In this document: positions 19,727 through 29,938 of the stretch, one piece after another
How the letters are laid out: every line of letters begins with the position of its first letter
How positions within the stretch are numbered: the first letter of the stretch is position 1
Source: Actinobacillus capsulatus DSM 19761
GTDB taxonomy: Bacteria; Pseudomonadota; Gammaproteobacteria; Enterobacterales; Pasteurellaceae
Direction of reading: 5' to 3'
DNA length: 64,000 bases
NCBI RefSeq assembly: GCF_000374285.1
Contig: NZ_KB893942.1
Location: 41,490-105,489, forward strand
Translations under genes and position numbers: made by a program
The notes under the pieces: model-generated
Seen by the model: only the letters and a program-made list of their open reading frames with translations
What the model was told of the DNA's origin: nothing
Database searches by the model: none

Positions 19727-20767
19727 ATGAAATTTGGAAAACTTTCTTTAGCGATTTCAACCGCATTACTTGGTGCAGGCTTAATGTTTAGTTTGGCAGC
19801 TCAAGCAAAAGGGCGTTTAGTGATTTACTGTAGCGCAACTAATGTGATGTGCGAGAATGCGGCAAAAACATTTGAAGAAAAATATGATGTAAAAACCTCT
19901 TTTATTCGTAATGGTTCCGGCAGTACATTTGCGAAAATTGAAGCGGAAAAAAATAATCCGCAAGCGGATGTTTGGTACGGCGGGACTTTAGATCCGCAAT
20001 CGCAAGCGGGTGAATTAGGTTTATTAGAAGCATATCGTTCGCCGAATATCGACCAAATTATGCCGAAATTCCAAGATCCGGCGAAAGTAAAAGGAAACCT
20101 AAGTTCTGCGGTGTATATCGGTATTTTAGGTTTTGCGGTAAATACCGAACGTTTGAAAAAATTAGGCATTGAGAAGATTCCGCAATGCTGGAATGATTTA
20201 ACTGATCCGAAATTAAAAGGTGAAATTCAAATCGCCGATCCGCAAAGTTCAGGCACAGCCTATACCGCTATCGCAACTTTCGCTCAACTTTGGGGCGAAG
20301 ATAAAGCGTTCGATTACTTTAAACATCTTCATCCGAATATTTCTCAATATACCAAATCCGGTATCACACCAGCACGTAATGCCGCTCGTGGCGAAACCAC
20401 AGTCGGTATCGGTTTCTTACATGACTATGCGTTAGAAAAAGAGCAGGGTGCGCCACTTGAAATGGTTGTGCCGTGTGAAGGTACCGGCTACGAGTTAGGC
20501 GGCGTAAGTATCTTAAAAGGTGCAAGAAACTTAGATAACGCTAAATTATTTGTAGATTTCGCTCTTTCAAAAGAAGGTCAGGAAACCGCATGGAAAAAAG
20601 GCCAAGCGTTACAAACGCTAACCAATACCACGGCTGAGCAATCGCCACTTGCGTTTGATCTCACCAAACTGAAATTGATTGATTACAATTTTGAAAAATA
20701 CGGTGCAAGTGATGAACGTAAACGCTTAATCAATAAATGGGTTGATGAAGTGAAATTAGCGAAATAA
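19727..20767 (+). CDS. afuA: ABC transporter periplasmic hexose-phosphate-binding protein AfuA
   Basis: 346 aa from the ATG at 19727 (AAGG upstream). A signal peptide (KLSLAISTALLGAGLMFSLAAQA) ends near residue 25. The mature protein has the ferric-binding-protein-like fold (LVIYCSATNVMCENAAKTFE, GSGSTFAKIEAEKNNPQADV). AfuABC of A. pleuropneumoniae was first named for iron uptake, but structural and biochemical work showed AfuA binds sugar phosphates such as glucose-6-P and fructose-6-P. I follow that assignment because the sequence and gene order fit. The nearby mannose PTS supports a carbohydrate role. Confidence 0.88.
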   Translation: MKFGKLSLAISTALLGAGLMFSLAAQAKGRLVIYCSATNVMCENAAKTFEEKYDVKTSFIRNGSGSTFAKIEAEKNNPQADVWYGGTLDPQSQAGELGLLEAYRSPNIDQIMPKFQDPAKVKGNLSSAVYIGILGFAVNTERLKKLGIEKIPQCWNDLTDPKLKGEIQIADPQSSGTAYTAIATFAQLWGEDKAFDYFKHLHPNISQYTKSGITPARNAARGETTVGIGFLHDYALEKEQGAPLEMVVPCEGTGYELGGVSILKGARNLDNAKLFVDFALSKEGQETAWKKGQALQTLTNTTAEQSPLAFDLTKLKLIDYNFEKYGASDERKRLINKWVDEVKLAK

Positions 20768-20778
20768 TCGCCTTTTAT

Positions 20779-20840
20779 AAGCGGTCGTTTTTCGTAAAAA
20801 TTTTGCAAATAAATCTACGAAAAACGACCGCTTGTTTTTC
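20779..20840 (+). terminator. Perfect 18-bp-stem hairpin between afuA and afuB
   Basis: AAGCGGTCGTTTTTCGTA (20779-20796) pairs with 20816-20833, followed by GTTTTT. It lies 11 bp after the afuA stop and 30 bp before afuB. It probably ends most transcripts after afuA, giving more binding protein than permease. Confidence 0.85.
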
Positions 20841-20870
20841 GATATTTTTTATTAGTTGTTGTGAGGCTAT

Positions 20871-22937
20871 ATGGATTCTTCTATTACAAATAAAAGATCG
20901 CTGTTTGAATCTAGCCACTTTTGGGTTCTGCTCTCACTTGTTGCATTTATGGTTCTACCTTCTAAGGCGCTTAATTACGGCTTATTGGAAAGTACCGCTG
21001 ATGAATTTTTAGATGCGATGGGTTGGTCTTCAGTTAATCTAACTATTCTGTGGTTTTTACCTTTAGTAGGTTTTTGGTTACTTCCTTTCTTTAAACTGTC
21101 AAACGAAACACAGGCAAAACTAGAACTGGCATTGGTGAGCTTTATTTTGCTGTTTGCATTTATTTCGGCAACGATTTACCAAGTCAGCATGGGCTATTCA
21201 GTGATGGTGCTGATTGCGAGCCTAACCGCACTTGCCACTTTTGCCTTCGCTAAGTTAAAAATGATGCAAGGCGATAAATTTATTATTGCGGCATTACTCA
21301 GTATTATCTTGCTGATTTTCTTCTTTATCGTTTATCCGACTGTTGCGATTTTTATTTCGATGTTTTATGACGGTGAAACGTTCGCACCGGAACAAGTCGT
21401 CAGAATCTTAGGGCAGGGTTATATCGTTCGAGTCATCGGTAACTCTTTGTTTCTTTCTGGCTTTGTTGGCATTGTTTCAACCGTTTTCGGTTTAGCCTTT
21501 GCGCTTTATACTACTCGTATCGCTCGCCGTACCGCCTTTATCGGGAAAATTTTCTCAATCCTACCGATTGTGACTCCGCCATTTGTGGTGGGGCTTGGCG
21601 TGACCTTAATGCTTGGTCGTTCAGGTTACGTAACCGAATTTTTAGATACTTACTTCGGCTTTAAAGATCATAACTGGCTGTATGGTTTTAACGGGATTGC
21701 GATCGCACAGATTCTCGCTTTTGCACCGATTTCATTTATGATTTTAGACGGTGCGTTGAAATCCATTCACCCTTCGATTGAAGAAGCATCTTATACGTTA
21801 CGAGCCAATCGTTATCAAACGTTCTATAACATTATTTTCCCGTTATTACGTCCGGCATTAGCAAATTCGTTTTTAATCGTGTTTATCCAATCGCTCGCCG
21901 ATTTCAGTAATCCGTTGGTTTTAGGCGGTAGCTTTGACGTAATCGCCACCCAAATTTATTTCTATATTGCCGGCTCACAATTAGATTATGCTTCAGCAAG
22001 TACATTAGGCTCGATGTTGCTGATTTTCTCATTGCTGATCTTTATCATTCAATATATGTGGATTGGTAACCGTTCTTATGTCACTGTTTCAGGTAAATCT
22101 TATCGTGGCGATGTGCAAGATTTACCAAGCGGTTTGAAAGCCACGATTATTGCGATGTTAGGTTTCTGGGTCGTGTTTAACTTTGCATTATACGGCAGTA
22201 TTTTCTACGGCAGTTTCACGGTAAACTGGGGGGTAGATTACACCTTAACGCTAAATAACTATGCAATGTTATTCGGACAAGGTTTAAGTGACGGGGCGTG
22301 GCCGTCTTTAATCAATACCATGATCTACGCCGGTATTGCCGCACCGTTAACAGCGTTATTCGGCTTACTCATCGCCTATATTGTGGTGCGTAAAGATTTC
22401 CAAGGTAAGAAAACTCTTGAGTTCTTAACTATGCTGTGCTTTGCCGTACCGGGTACGGTTGCCGGTGTGTCTTACATTCTCGCCTTTAATGATGCGCCAG
22501 TGTATATTACCGGCACCGGTATCATCATTATTATTTCAATGGTGATGCGAGATTTGCCGATCGGTATGCGTGCGGCGATTGCCGGACTTGGTCAGTTGGA
22601 TAAATCGTTGGATGAAGCCTCATTATCATTGAAAGGCAGTTCACTAAAAACCATTTGGTTTATCGTCTTCCCGCTACTCAAACCGGCATTGTTATCCGCA
22701 TTAGTTACCAGTTTCGTACGTGCGATGACAACCGTGAGTGCGATTGTTTTCCTCGTAACTGCAGATACCCGTGTCGCAACCGCTTATATTTTAAATCGTG
22801 TTGAAGACGGCGAATACGGGGTGGCTATCGCATACGGTTCAATCTTAATTGTTGTGATGATGGCGATTATTTTATTCTTCGACTGGATTGTCGGAGACAC
22901 TCGTATCGCAAAATCAAAAGCGAAAAAAGCAGATTAA
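20871..22937 (+). CDS. afuB: ABC transporter permease AfuB (fused dual permease)
   Basis: 688-aa inner-membrane permease with two complete transport domains in one chain. Each carries an ATPase-coupling (EAA) loop: [27 protein letters not shown] near residues 303-329 and [27 protein letters not shown] near 581-607. An extra hydrophobic N-terminal part has 3-5 segments. The dual-domain layout matches FbpB/AfuB permeases. It pairs with AfuA and AfuC. Confidence 0.93.
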   Translation: MDSSITNKRSLFESSHFWVLLSLVAFMVLPSKALNYGLLESTADEFLDAMGWSSVNLTILWFLPLVGFWLLPFFKLSNETQAKLELALVSFILLFAFISATIYQVSMGYSVMVLIASLTALATFAFAKLKMMQGDKFIIAALLSIILLIFFFIVYPTVAIFISMFYDGETFAPEQVVRILGQGYIVRVIGNSLFLSGFVGIVSTVFGLAFALYTTRIARRTAFIGKIFSILPIVTPPFVVGLGVTLMLGRSGYVTEFLDTYFGFKDHNWLYGFNGIAIAQILAFAPISFMILDGALKSIHPSIEEASYTLRANRYQTFYNIIFPLLRPALANSFLIVFIQSLADFSNPLVLGGSFDVIATQIYFYIAGSQLDYASASTLGSMLLIFSLLIFIIQYMWIGNRSYVTVSGKSYRGDVQDLPSGLKATIIAMLGFWVVFNFALYGSIFYGSFTVNWGVDYTLTLNNYAMLFGQGLSDGAWPSLINTMIYAGIAAPLTALFGLLIAYIVVRKDFQGKKTLEFLTMLCFAVPGTVAGVSYILAFNDAPVYITGTGIIIIISMVMRDLPIGMRAAIAGLGQLDKSLDEASLSLKGSSLKTIWFIVFPLLKPALLSALVTSFVRAMTTVSAIVFLVTADTRVATAYILNRVEDGEYGVAIAYGSILIVVMMAIILFFDWIVGDTRIAKSKAKKAD

Positions 22938-22987
22938 TTCGTCCACGGGCGGTATATGTGCTGCCCGTATATAAAAGGCAAAATATT

Positions 22988-24031
22988 ATGAATAATGATT
23001 TCTTAGTACTGAAAAATATTACCAAATCTTTTGGTAAAGCAACGGTAATTGATAATTTAGATTTAGTGATTAAGCGTGGCACGATGGTAACCTTATTAGG
23101 CCCTTCCGGCTGCGGTAAAACCACCGTATTACGCTTAGTGGCAGGGCTTGAGAACCCGACAAGCGGTCAAATTTTTATTGATGGCGAAGATGTAACTAAA
23201 TCTTCGATTCAAAACCGAGATATTTGTATCGTGTTCCAGTCATACGCACTATTCCCACATATGTCGATTGGCGATAATGTCGGTTATGGTTTACGTATGC
23301 AAGGCGTGAGTAATGAAGAACGTAAGCAACGGGTTAAAGAAGCCTTAGAGTTAGTAGATTTAGCTGGCTTTGAAGATCGTTTTGTTGATCAAATTTCCGG
23401 TGGTCAGCAACAACGTGTTGCATTAGCCCGTGCCTTAGTGTTAAAACCGAAGGTGTTACTATTCGATGAACCGTTAAGTAACTTAGATGCGAACTTACGC
23501 CGTTCCATGCGTGAAAAAATTCGTGAATTACAACAGCGTTTAGGCATTACCTCACTGTATGTAACGCATGATCAAACCGAAGCGTTTGCCGTGTCCGATG
23601 AAGTGATCGTGATGAATAAAGGCAAAATTATGCAAAAAGCACCGGCAAAAGATCTTTATTTACGTCCAAATTCTTTATTCCTTGCCAACTTTATGGGTGA
23701 ATCAACCATTTTTGACGGTAACTTAAATCAAGGTACCGTAACAATCGGAGCTTATCGTTTCCCGCTTCATAATGCCGCTGATTTCGGTATTACAGACGGC
23801 GAATGTTTGGTCGGCGTGCGTCCAGAAGCTATCCAGCTTACTGCCACGGGTGAAGCTAGCCAACGTTGCCAAATCAAGAGTGCGGTTTATATGGGGAATC
23901 ACTGGGAAATCGTGGCGAATTGGAGTGATAAAGACGTCTTAATTAATGCAAATCCGGATCAATTTGATCCCGAATTAAGAGAAGCATTTATCCATTTCAC
24001 CGAGCAAGGTATTTTTTTACTTAAAAAATAA
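22988..24031 (+). CDS. afuC: ABC transporter ATPase AfuC
   Basis: 347-aa ATP-hydrolysing subunit. Walker [16 protein letters not shown] near residues 36-50, signature [16 protein letters not shown] near 132-147, Walker [13 protein letters not shown] near 154-165 and the His switch YVTHDQTEA are all intact. A C-terminal TOBE-like regulatory domain follows from about residue 250. The start is the ATG at 22988; an upstream in-frame ATG at 22958 gives an unlike N-terminus. It lies 50 bp after afuB. Confidence 0.93.
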   Translation: MNNDFLVLKNITKSFGKATVIDNLDLVIKRGTMVTLLGPSGCGKTTVLRLVAGLENPTSGQIFIDGEDVTKSSIQNRDICIVFQSYALFPHMSIGDNVGYGLRMQGVSNEERKQRVKEALELVDLAGFEDRFVDQISGGQQQRVALARALVLKPKVLLFDEPLSNLDANLRRSMREKIRELQQRLGITSLYVTHDQTEAFAVSDEVIVMNKGKIMQKAPAKDLYLRPNSLFLANFMGESTIFDGNLNQGTVTIGAYRFPLHNAADFGITDGECLVGVRPEAIQLTATGEASQRCQIKSAVYMGNHWEIVANWSDKDVLINANPDQFDPELREAFIHFTEQGIFLLKK

Positions 24032-24049
24032 TAAACCATAGAAAGTAGT

Positions 24050-24096
24050 AAGCGGTCATTTTTGCTAAATTTTTTGCAAAATGACCGCTTATTTTT
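24050..24096 (+). terminator. Terminator of the afu operon
   Basis: AAGCGGTCATTTTTGC (24050-24065) pairs imperfectly with GCAAAATGACCGCTT (24076-24090), then ATTTTT. Another inverted uptake-signal structure. Confidence 0.8.
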
Positions 24097-24128
24097 ATGT
24101 TTGCATACCTATTTATAGTATTTATATA

Positions 24129-24202
24129 TTACATAATGTAACGCTTTGTTTGTAAATTTTTGAATAAATATTGCATAAGGCTATGTTTTCTTTACATAAT
24201 GT
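24129..24202. repeat. Repeated palindromic motif TTACATAATGT
   Basis: TTACATAATGTAA at 24129-24141 is nearly self-complementary, and its first 11 bases recur exactly at 24192-24202, 63 bp later. Both lie just before the unknown gene at 24259 and could be an operator pair. Confidence 0.4.
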
Positions 24203-24258
24203 CGTTCTGATAAATGTAAGTTATGGTCGAATACAATTTTCATTCATAAGAGGGCGCT

Positions 24259-24744
24259 ATGCTTAAACAAATTATATTGTTTGCACTCAAGTTGATAAAG
24301 AATAACACAAATCGCTTTAACAAATGGCTATTCCGTACCAAACAGACGTATGAAGATTGGTTAATTTTAGCTGATATTCTAAATAGTGAGATTTACTTAC
24401 AAAAGTACGGATTAGAGAATTTCTATCAGCTACTTGAGTGCCAGCCACAATTAATACGGTACGTGAGGATAAAAGAGGAATATAACTTAAATAGTAAGTT
24501 TCTCGTTTATGAGCGAGATATGCTACTTCCAGACGAATTTGAATACTATATGCTTAAAATTGCTAAAAATCTGAAAGAAAGTTTATTTTTTCGTGAGTTA
24601 AGTTATGTTCAATTGGATAGTATTACTCAAGAAACGGCTTTTAGTTACGATTTAGAAACAGCTTTTAAATTTATTGAGGAGAAAGGCGATAGGCTCAATA
24701 TTATTTTCATTAATGATAATGTGGTTTACGTTTGTGCTACTTAA
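24259..24744 (+). CDS. Hypothetical protein, 161 aa
   Basis: Not recognised. Basic N-terminal helix (LKQIILFALKLIKNNTNRFNKWLFRTKQ) without a clear signal peptide, then a mixed alpha/beta body rich in Tyr, Leu and Glu, ending CAT. It has a reasonable ribosome binding site (AGAGGG, 9 bp before the ATG) and its own upstream region containing a repeated palindrome. It lies alone between afuC and the convergent tyrS. AT-rich codons suggest possible acquisition; this is weak evidence. Confidence 0.65.
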   Translation: MLKQIILFALKLIKNNTNRFNKWLFRTKQTYEDWLILADILNSEIYLQKYGLENFYQLLECQPQLIRYVRIKEEYNLNSKFLVYERDMLLPDEFEYYMLKIAKNLKESLFFRELSYVQLDSITQETAFSYDLETAFKFIEEKGDRLNIIFINDNVVYVCAT

Positions 24745-24839
24745 TATAAAAATCATATTTTTTAATATTATTGATAGCTTTCATAAAGCGAGCATCGTTT
24801 AATAACTTATTTACCCCATTTAATTAGGAATATGTAATA

Positions 24840-24868
24840 AAAAAGGAAGCTTTAAGCTTCCTTTTTTA
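24840..24868 (-). terminator. Bidirectional terminator after tyrS
   Basis: AAAAAGGAAGCTT / AAGCTTCCTTTTT forms an almost perfect palindrome with A and T flanks, so it can stop transcription from both sides. It lies 13 bp after the tyrS stop. Confidence 0.85.
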
Positions 24869-24880
24869 TTTTGAACGGAT

Positions 24881-26071
24881 TTATTTAACTGTTACACGGG
24901 CAAATTTACGTTTACCGACTTGGTAAACAAAAGTACCTTGTTGTGCGTTTTGGCGAACGTTTTCTACTTTTTCGCCATCAATTTTTACGCCACCTTGTTG
25001 TGCAGAACGGATAGCTTCTGAAGTTGATGCGACTAAACCGGCTTCTTTTAACAAGGTTGCTAAACCGATTTCACCTTCAAAAGTAAATTCTAGCATTTCA
25101 TCTGGAATTGCGCCTTTTTGGAAGCGATTGATGAATTCTTGTTCTGCTGCATTTGCTGCTACTTGATCGTGGAAGCGTGCAATTAACTCTTTCGCTAATA
25201 AAACTTTCACATCGCGTGGGTTTTTACCTGCTGCAACATCCGCTTTTAATTGTGCGATTTCATCTAATGGGCGGAATGAAAGTAGATTATACCAATCCCA
25301 CATTAATTCGTCCGAAATCGACATCACTTTACCAAACATATCGCTTGGTGCGTCTGTCACACCAATGTAGTTGCCAAGTGATTTGGACATTTTTTTCTCA
25401 CCGTCTAGGCCGACAAGTAGTGGTAATGTCATTGCAACCTGCGGTTTTTGACCTGCTGATTTTTGTAATTCACGACCGACTAATAAGTTAAAGGTTTGGT
25501 CGGTACCACCTAACTCAATGTCCGCTTCTAAAGCGACTGAGTCGTGGCCTTGTAGTAACGGGTAAATAAATTCGTGAATTGCGATAGATTGGTTATTGGC
25601 AAAACGTTTTTTGAAATCGTCACGCTCAAGCATACGTGCAACTGTGTAATTTGATGCAAGGCGAATCATACCTTCCGTACCTAATTCACCTAACCATTCA
25701 GAGTTGAATACCACACGAGTTTTATTCGGATCTAAGATCTTGAATAATTGTTGTTTGTAAGTTTCCGCATTACGTAATACGTCTTCGCGCGTTAACGGTG
25801 GGCGAGTTGAGTTTTTACCTGAAGGGTCGCCTACCATACCGGTAAAATCACCAATTAAGAAAATCACTTCATGACCAAGCTGTTGGAATTGGCGGAGTTT
25901 ATTTAAAACAACGGTATGACCTAAGTGAATATCGGGTGCTGTTGGGTCTGCGCCTAATTTAACGCGTAACGGACGATTTTCTTTTAACTTTTCAATTAAA
26001 TCTTCTTCAGAATAAATATTTTCAACACCGCGTTTCAGTTCGGCTAATGTTGCTTCAATAGATTGAGCCAT
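24881..26071 (-). CDS. tyrS: Tyrosyl-tRNA synthetase
   Basis: Charges tRNA-Tyr. 396 aa, the longer TyrZ-like class found in Haemophilus. Class I motifs are visible: HIGH-type HLGH near residues 48-51 ([18 protein letters not shown]), and KMSKS in [13 protein letters not shown] near 230. The C-terminal S4-like RNA-binding domain includes [22 protein letters not shown]. Single gene with its own terminator. Confidence 0.96.
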   Translation of the reverse strand: MAQSIEATLAELKRGVENIYSEEDLIEKLKENRPLRVKLGADPTAPDIHLGHTVVLNKLRQFQQLGHEVIFLIGDFTGMVGDPSGKNSTRPPLTREDVLRNAETYKQQLFKILDPNKTRVVFNSEWLGELGTEGMIRLASNYTVARMLERDDFKKRFANNQSIAIHEFIYPLLQGHDSVALEADIELGGTDQTFNLLVGRELQKSAGQKPQVAMTLPLLVGLDGEKKMSKSLGNYIGVTDAPSDMFGKVMSISDELMWDWYNLLSFRPLDEIAQLKADVAAGKNPRDVKVLLAKELIARFHDQVAANAAEQEFINRFQKGAIPDEMLEFTFEGEIGLATLLKEAGLVASTSEAIRSAQQGGVKIDGEKVENVRQNAQQGTFVYQVGKRKFARVTVK

Positions 26072-26164
26072 TTGCTTGATTCCTTATATCTTGTTTTAAA
26101 TATGAAAATAAAATCTATTATAACGAGATACGTTGTGATTGATAAGGCTTAATCAACGGTAGGC

Positions 26165-26201
26165 AAAAAAAAACGCCTCATTTTGTGGGGGAATGAGGCG
26201 T
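26165..26201 (-). terminator. Intrinsic terminator of the small RNA candidate
   Basis: Perfect 10-bp stem (26173-26182 with 26192-26201) and nine A on the plus strand (U9 in the minus-strand RNA). It could also end readthrough from the lipoprotein gene 215 bp upstream. Confidence 0.85.
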
Positions 26202-26235
26202 AAGAGTTGGAGTGATTACCTATTATTTTTGAAGT
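26166..26235 (-). ncRNA. Candidate Fur-repressed small RNA (about 70 nt)
   Basis: On the minus strand a promoter (-35 TTGCTT, 17-bp spacer, -10 TATCAT at 26242-26247) is covered by a near-perfect Fur box. It would start a transcript near 26235. The transcript ends in a strong intrinsic terminator: ACGCCTCATT / AATGAGGCGT (perfect 10-bp stem, 9-nt loop) followed by nine U. No open frame fits. The loop is C-rich (CCCCCACAA), as expected for pairing with ribosome binding sites. The layout is that of an iron-responsive sRNA like RyhB or Haemophilus HrrF. I cannot confirm sequence homology to either. Confidence 0.6.
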
Positions 26236-26242
26236 GAGTTAA

Positions 26243-26257
26243 TGATAATAATTCTCA
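26243..26257. promoter_or_regulatory. Fur box overlapping the small RNA promoter
   Basis: TGATAATAATTCTCA matches the 7-1-7 consensus TGATAATnATTATCA at 13 of 14 defined positions. It covers the predicted -10 element, so iron-loaded Fur would block transcription. Confidence 0.75.
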
Positions 26258-26293
26258 AATAGTTAAGCAAGAGGCTTTACAAATTCTTACAAA

Positions 26294-26308
26294 TGAGAAT
26301 CTTTATCA
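26294..26308. promoter_or_regulatory. Second, weaker Fur box
   Basis: TGAGAATCTTTATCA matches the 7-1-7 Fur consensus at 12 of 14 positions, 51 bp from the first box. No protein gene starts nearby, so it likely also serves the small RNA promoter region. Confidence 0.55.
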
Positions 26309-26416
26309 TTTAACTTTGGTGATAATAGAATTTTTTAAATGTTGATTCAAGCTAAAAACAAACTAACATGGATCCAAAAGTTACAAGTATTTGCGTAATG
26401 AAACTTTTACTGATGT

Positions 26417-26878
26417 TTAGCTTTCTCGACAATTTAGCCAAGGCACTCGAACACCATTGATATTGCGATAATAAGCAGAACTTTGCTCACGAGCGATTAA
26501 CTCAACATAGCTGCCTTGAATCGGATTGTATGAGCGATAAGTCACTTCAAAACGAGAGCCTCGTGCATTGAGCGTTTTATTTTCAATATGATCAAACGGC
26601 TCAATTTTTCCGCCGTCCAATTGGAAGTAGAAACCAAAGTTATCTTTCATACGACTTTCTCTTGAAAGCGGAAAGTAGCTGGATAAGTAAGAACTTGTGC
26701 CGGTTTCAAAATTGCTGCAAAGATAATGATAGCGCTTATAGTTAGCTCGATTTGCTAATTCGATTTGACTAATATTATCCTTTAAATAACCTGTTCTCGC
26801 TTTTTTAGTTGGCGAAGGGGAGCAAGCAAATAAAGTTGTCAGTGTTGAAATTAAAAAAATAAGTTTAAGTTTTTTCAT
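26417..26878 (-). CDS. Predicted lipoprotein, unknown function
   Basis: 153 aa from the ATG at 26878. Type II signal peptide MKKLKLIFLISTLTTLFAC with the lipobox LFAC; Cys19 would be lipidated. The mature part is Tyr/Ser/Arg-rich with two further cysteines (YLCSNFETG near the middle, LNCRES at the end) that could form a disulfide. An SSYFPLSRESRMKDNFGFYFQLDGGK segment recalls lysozyme-inhibitor-like (MliC) lipoproteins that pair Cys in this way, but this is tentative. A longer reading from 26932 is unlikely. Confidence 0.75.
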   Translation of the reverse strand: MKKLKLIFLISTLTTLFACSPSPTKKARTGYLKDNISQIELANRANYKRYHYLCSNFETGTSSYLSSYFPLSRESRMKDNFGFYFQLDGGKIEPFDHIENKTLNARGSRFEVTYRSYNPIQGSYVELIAREQSSAYYRNINGVRVPWLNCRES

Positions 26879-26993
26879 GTAAATAAGTTCCGATAAAAAT
26901 AGCCTAGTTTCGGCTAGGCTATGATAGTTCAAATTTTAGCGCTGACAAGCGGTGGAATTTGTAAAAAATTTTGCAAAATTGACCGCTTATTCG

Positions 26994-29357
26994 TTATTTC
27001 TTATGTTTAGCTGCTGATTTCTTAGCTTTTTTTGCGGTTTTACGAGCAGCTTTTTCCTTTTTTGGTTTCGCTTTTGTCACTTTGATGGTTTTAGGTTCTT
27101 TGAAAACCGGTTTGTCGCCTGCATTTTTCTTCGCTTTCTGCTTCGCTGTTTTGCCCACAGCAATGCCTTTACGGAGATTATTAATTAATGCAAAATCGAT
27201 TTTCTTATCATCTAAACTCACATTGATTACTTTCACTTTAACCGGATCACCTAAGCGATAAATAATACCGCTACCGCCAACTAAACGTTGTCTGCCCGCA
27301 TCATAATGATAGTAATCATTATCCAATGTTGAAATATGCACTAAGCCGTCAATCAATAACTCATTGATTTTGACGAATAACCCGAAACCGGTCACGCTTG
27401 AAATCACCCCTTCGAAGGTTTCACCGAGATGATCTTGCATAAACTCACATTTCAGCCAATCTGCCACTTCACGGGTTGCTTCGTCCGCACGGCGTTCAGT
27501 TGCCGAGCATTTGTCGCCGAATTGGTCGATGTCGTCCAATTTATAGTGGTAGCCACCACCGTCCGTATAATTGCGAGTATTACCTTTTTCTTTTTCAATC
27601 AAATACTTAATTGCACGGTGTAACAGTAAATCCGGATAACGACGAATCGGCGAAGTAAAGTGCGCATACTCGGTTAACGCTAAACCAAAATGCCCCACAT
27701 TATCCGCCGCATACACAGCCTGTTTAAGTGAACGGAGCAACATGGTTTGAATTAACTCACGATCCGGACGATCAGCAAGCTGTTCAATCAGCTCGGCATA
27801 GTCTTTTGGTTCGGGATCCAAACCTACATTCCACGTTAGTCCACATTCTTTAATAAAGGATTTAAAACTCGTCAGTTTCTCTTCGCTTGGTTTATCGTGA
27901 ATACGGAATAGTGCCGGCTCATTTACTTTTTCGACAAAACGGGCTGAAGCGATATTCGCTAAAATCATACATTCTTCGATAATTTTATGTGCATCGTTAC
28001 GAATCAGCGGTTCGATTCGTTCAATTCTGCCTTGCGGATTGAAAATAAATTGGTTTTCCACCGTTTCAAATTCGATTGCGCCACGGTTTTGACGAGCTTT
28101 TACCAGTACTTGGAACATTTCGTTCAAGGTTTCCAAATGCGGCACAAGTGGCGCATAACGCTCACGTAATGCTTCATCGCCTTCTAACATTTTCCAAACT
28201 TTGGTATAAGTTAAACGGGCGTGTGAGTTCATTACCGCTTCATAAAATTTATAGCCGGTCAGTTCGCCTTTTTTGGATACGCTCATTTCCGCTACTAAAC
28301 ATAAGCGGTCAACTTGTGGATTCAATGAACATAAACCGTTTGATAAAATCTCTGGTAGCATCGGAATGACTCGATTCGGGAAGTAAACCGAGTTACCACG
28401 ATTTGCCGCTTCTAAATCAAGCGCAGTTTTTGGGCGGACGTAATAGCTTACATCGGCAATCGCTACCCATAAACGCCAACCGTCAGCTTCTTTTTTGGCA
28501 AAAATGGCATCGTCAAAATCTCGTGCGCTTTCTCCGTCAATCGTAACTAAAGGTAAATCACGTAAATCAACCCGTCCGAATTTGGCTTCTTCCGGTACTT
28601 CTTCATTAAATTGGCGAATCTGTTTTTCTACGCCTTCCGGCCAAACGTGCGGAATATCGTGATTACGCAATGCGATTTCGATTTCCATGCCTGGTGCGAG
28701 GTTATCGCCTAAGATTTCAGTAATAAAACCCACTGGACGATTGAAGCTAGCCTTACGTTCTTGCAGTTCCACTACAACCACTTTCCCCATTCTTGCGCCC
28801 ATACGCTGATCGTCAGGAATTAAAATATCTTGAGTGAAACGGCTGTCGTCCGGCACGACAAAACCGATACCGCTTTCAAGGAAGAAACGACCGACAATTT
28901 GTTTTTTACGTGCTTCTAAAACACGGACAATGCGCACTTCACGACGACCTCGGCGATCGGTTCCGTTTGGCTGAGCAAGTACAAAATCACCGTGCATTAC
29001 ACGGGTCATTTGGTTATTCGGGATAAACCAGTCATCACCTTTTTCTCCGCTTTCTACTTGTAGGAAGCCGTAGCCGTCACGGTGACCGACAACCGTACCT
29101 TTAACCAAGTCCATTTTTTCCGGCAGGGCATAACGTTTACGTTTGGTAAAAATTAATTGCCCGTCATTTTCCATCGCACGTAAGCGGCGACGAACCCCTT
29201 CGATACGCTCTTCGTCATGAATATGAAAAGCTTCGAGCAGCTCTTCACGGCTCATCGGCGCATCAAATTCTCGAATAGTATTTAAAATAAACTCCCGACT
29301 CGGCACGGGATTCTCGTATTTCTCAAGTTCTTGTTGGTAATTTGGATCGACTATCAT
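26994..29357 (-). CDS. rnr: Ribonuclease R
   Basis: 3'-5' exoribonuclease that degrades structured RNA; role in RNA quality control and virulence in several pathogens. 787 aa with an N-terminal winged-helix/HTH (about 20-80), cold-shock domains (about 85-240), the catalytic RNB domain (about 265-590, [24 protein letters not shown] with metal-binding aspartates), an S1 domain (about 640-725) and a very Lys-rich tail that binds RNA. All typical. A 15-bp-stem terminator follows the upstream thioredoxin gene. Confidence 0.96.
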   Translation of the reverse strand: MIVDPNYQQELEKYENPVPSREFILNTIREFDAPMSREELLEAFHIHDEERIEGVRRRLRAMENDGQLIFTKRKRYALPEKMDLVKGTVVGHRDGYGFLQVESGEKGDDWFIPNNQMTRVMHGDFVLAQPNGTDRRGRREVRIVRVLEARKKQIVGRFFLESGIGFVVPDDSRFTQDILIPDDQRMGARMGKVVVVELQERKASFNRPVGFITEILGDNLAPGMEIEIALRNHDIPHVWPEGVEKQIRQFNEEVPEEAKFGRVDLRDLPLVTIDGESARDFDDAIFAKKEADGWRLWVAIADVSYYVRPKTALDLEAANRGNSVYFPNRVIPMLPEILSNGLCSLNPQVDRLCLVAEMSVSKKGELTGYKFYEAVMNSHARLTYTKVWKMLEGDEALRERYAPLVPHLETLNEMFQVLVKARQNRGAIEFETVENQFIFNPQGRIERIEPLIRNDAHKIIEECMILANIASARFVEKVNEPALFRIHDKPSEEKLTSFKSFIKECGLTWNVGLDPEPKDYAELIEQLADRPDRELIQTMLLRSLKQAVYAADNVGHFGLALTEYAHFTSPIRRYPDLLLHRAIKYLIEKEKGNTRNYTDGGGYHYKLDDIDQFGDKCSATERRADEATREVADWLKCEFMQDHLGETFEGVISSVTGFGLFVKINELLIDGLVHISTLDNDYYHYDAGRQRLVGGSGIIYRLGDPVKVKVINVSLDDKKIDFALINNLRKGIAVGKTAKQKAKKNAGDKPVFKEPKTIKVTKAKPKKEKAARKTAKKAKKSAAKHKK

Positions 29358-29375
29358 AATGTTCTCTATATGCTA

Positions 29376-29418
29376 AAGCGGTCTGATTTGCAGAAAAATT
29401 GACAAATCAGACCGCTTG
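29376..29418 (-). terminator. Inverted uptake-signal-type hairpin before rnr
   Basis: Perfect 15-bp stem AAGCGGTCTGATTTG (29376-29390) with 29403-29417. It lies between the stop of the thioredoxin-like gene and the rnr start; it lacks a strong T tract, so partial termination is likely. Confidence 0.6.
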
Positions 29419-29422
29419 AATT

Positions 29423-29938
29423 TTAAGTTAGGCTACTCAGCCATAAACGGGCTTTAAGCCCCCAATAGCTTGTCAGCCCTGTTGTGTGCTGTACGACCTT
29501 ACCGTCTTTAATGATTAAAATCGTTGGTGTGGCTTGGATGTTCCAGCTTTTTGATATTTCGCCATCAGGATCATTGATGACAGGGAAGTGGTAATTTTCT
29601 TGGTTAAGATAATCTACAACCTGTTGCGGACTGCCGGATTTGAGTGCAACACTTAGCACTGCTACGTTATCGCCCATCAATTGTTGAACCACAGGTGAAG
29701 TGAATTTACAGTAGTTACACCAACTGCCCCAAAAGTAGAGCAACATCGGTTTTTGATGGCTTAATTGTGCAATTACTTTCGGCTGTTGCTGCAAATCGTA
29801 GAAAATTTGTTGAGCAAACGTATTCGGCTCGCTGGATTTGCGATACCAATCAACTGCAATACTTAGCGCGATAAACATTAGCCCGTAAACGAGCAAATTT
29901 TTACCGAAACGGAAAAGCATAGCGTTTTTGTTTTGCAT
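29423..29938 (-). CDS. Membrane-anchored thioredoxin-like protein (ScsD/TlpA type)
   Basis: 171 aa. One N-terminal hydrophobic anchor (LLVYGLMFIALSIAVDWY, residues 14-31) is followed by a periplasmic thioredoxin fold with W-C-x-x-C (WGSWCNYCKFTSPV near residues 70-83) and cis-Pro (ATPTIL near 136). Likely a periplasmic thiol-disulfide oxidoreductase, similar to ScsD. It overlaps fabR by one base, so it is co-transcribed downstream of oxyR-fabR, tying disulfide repair to the oxidative stress regulator. Confidence 0.85.
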   Translation of the reverse strand: MQNKNAMLFRFGKNLLVYGLMFIALSIAVDWYRKSSEPNTFAQQIFYDLQQQPKVIAQLSHQKPMLLYFWGSWCNYCKFTSPVVQQLMGDNVAVLSVALKSGSPQQVVDYLNQENYHFPVINDPDGEISKSWNIQATPTILIIKDGKVVQHTTGLTSYWGLKARLWLSSLT

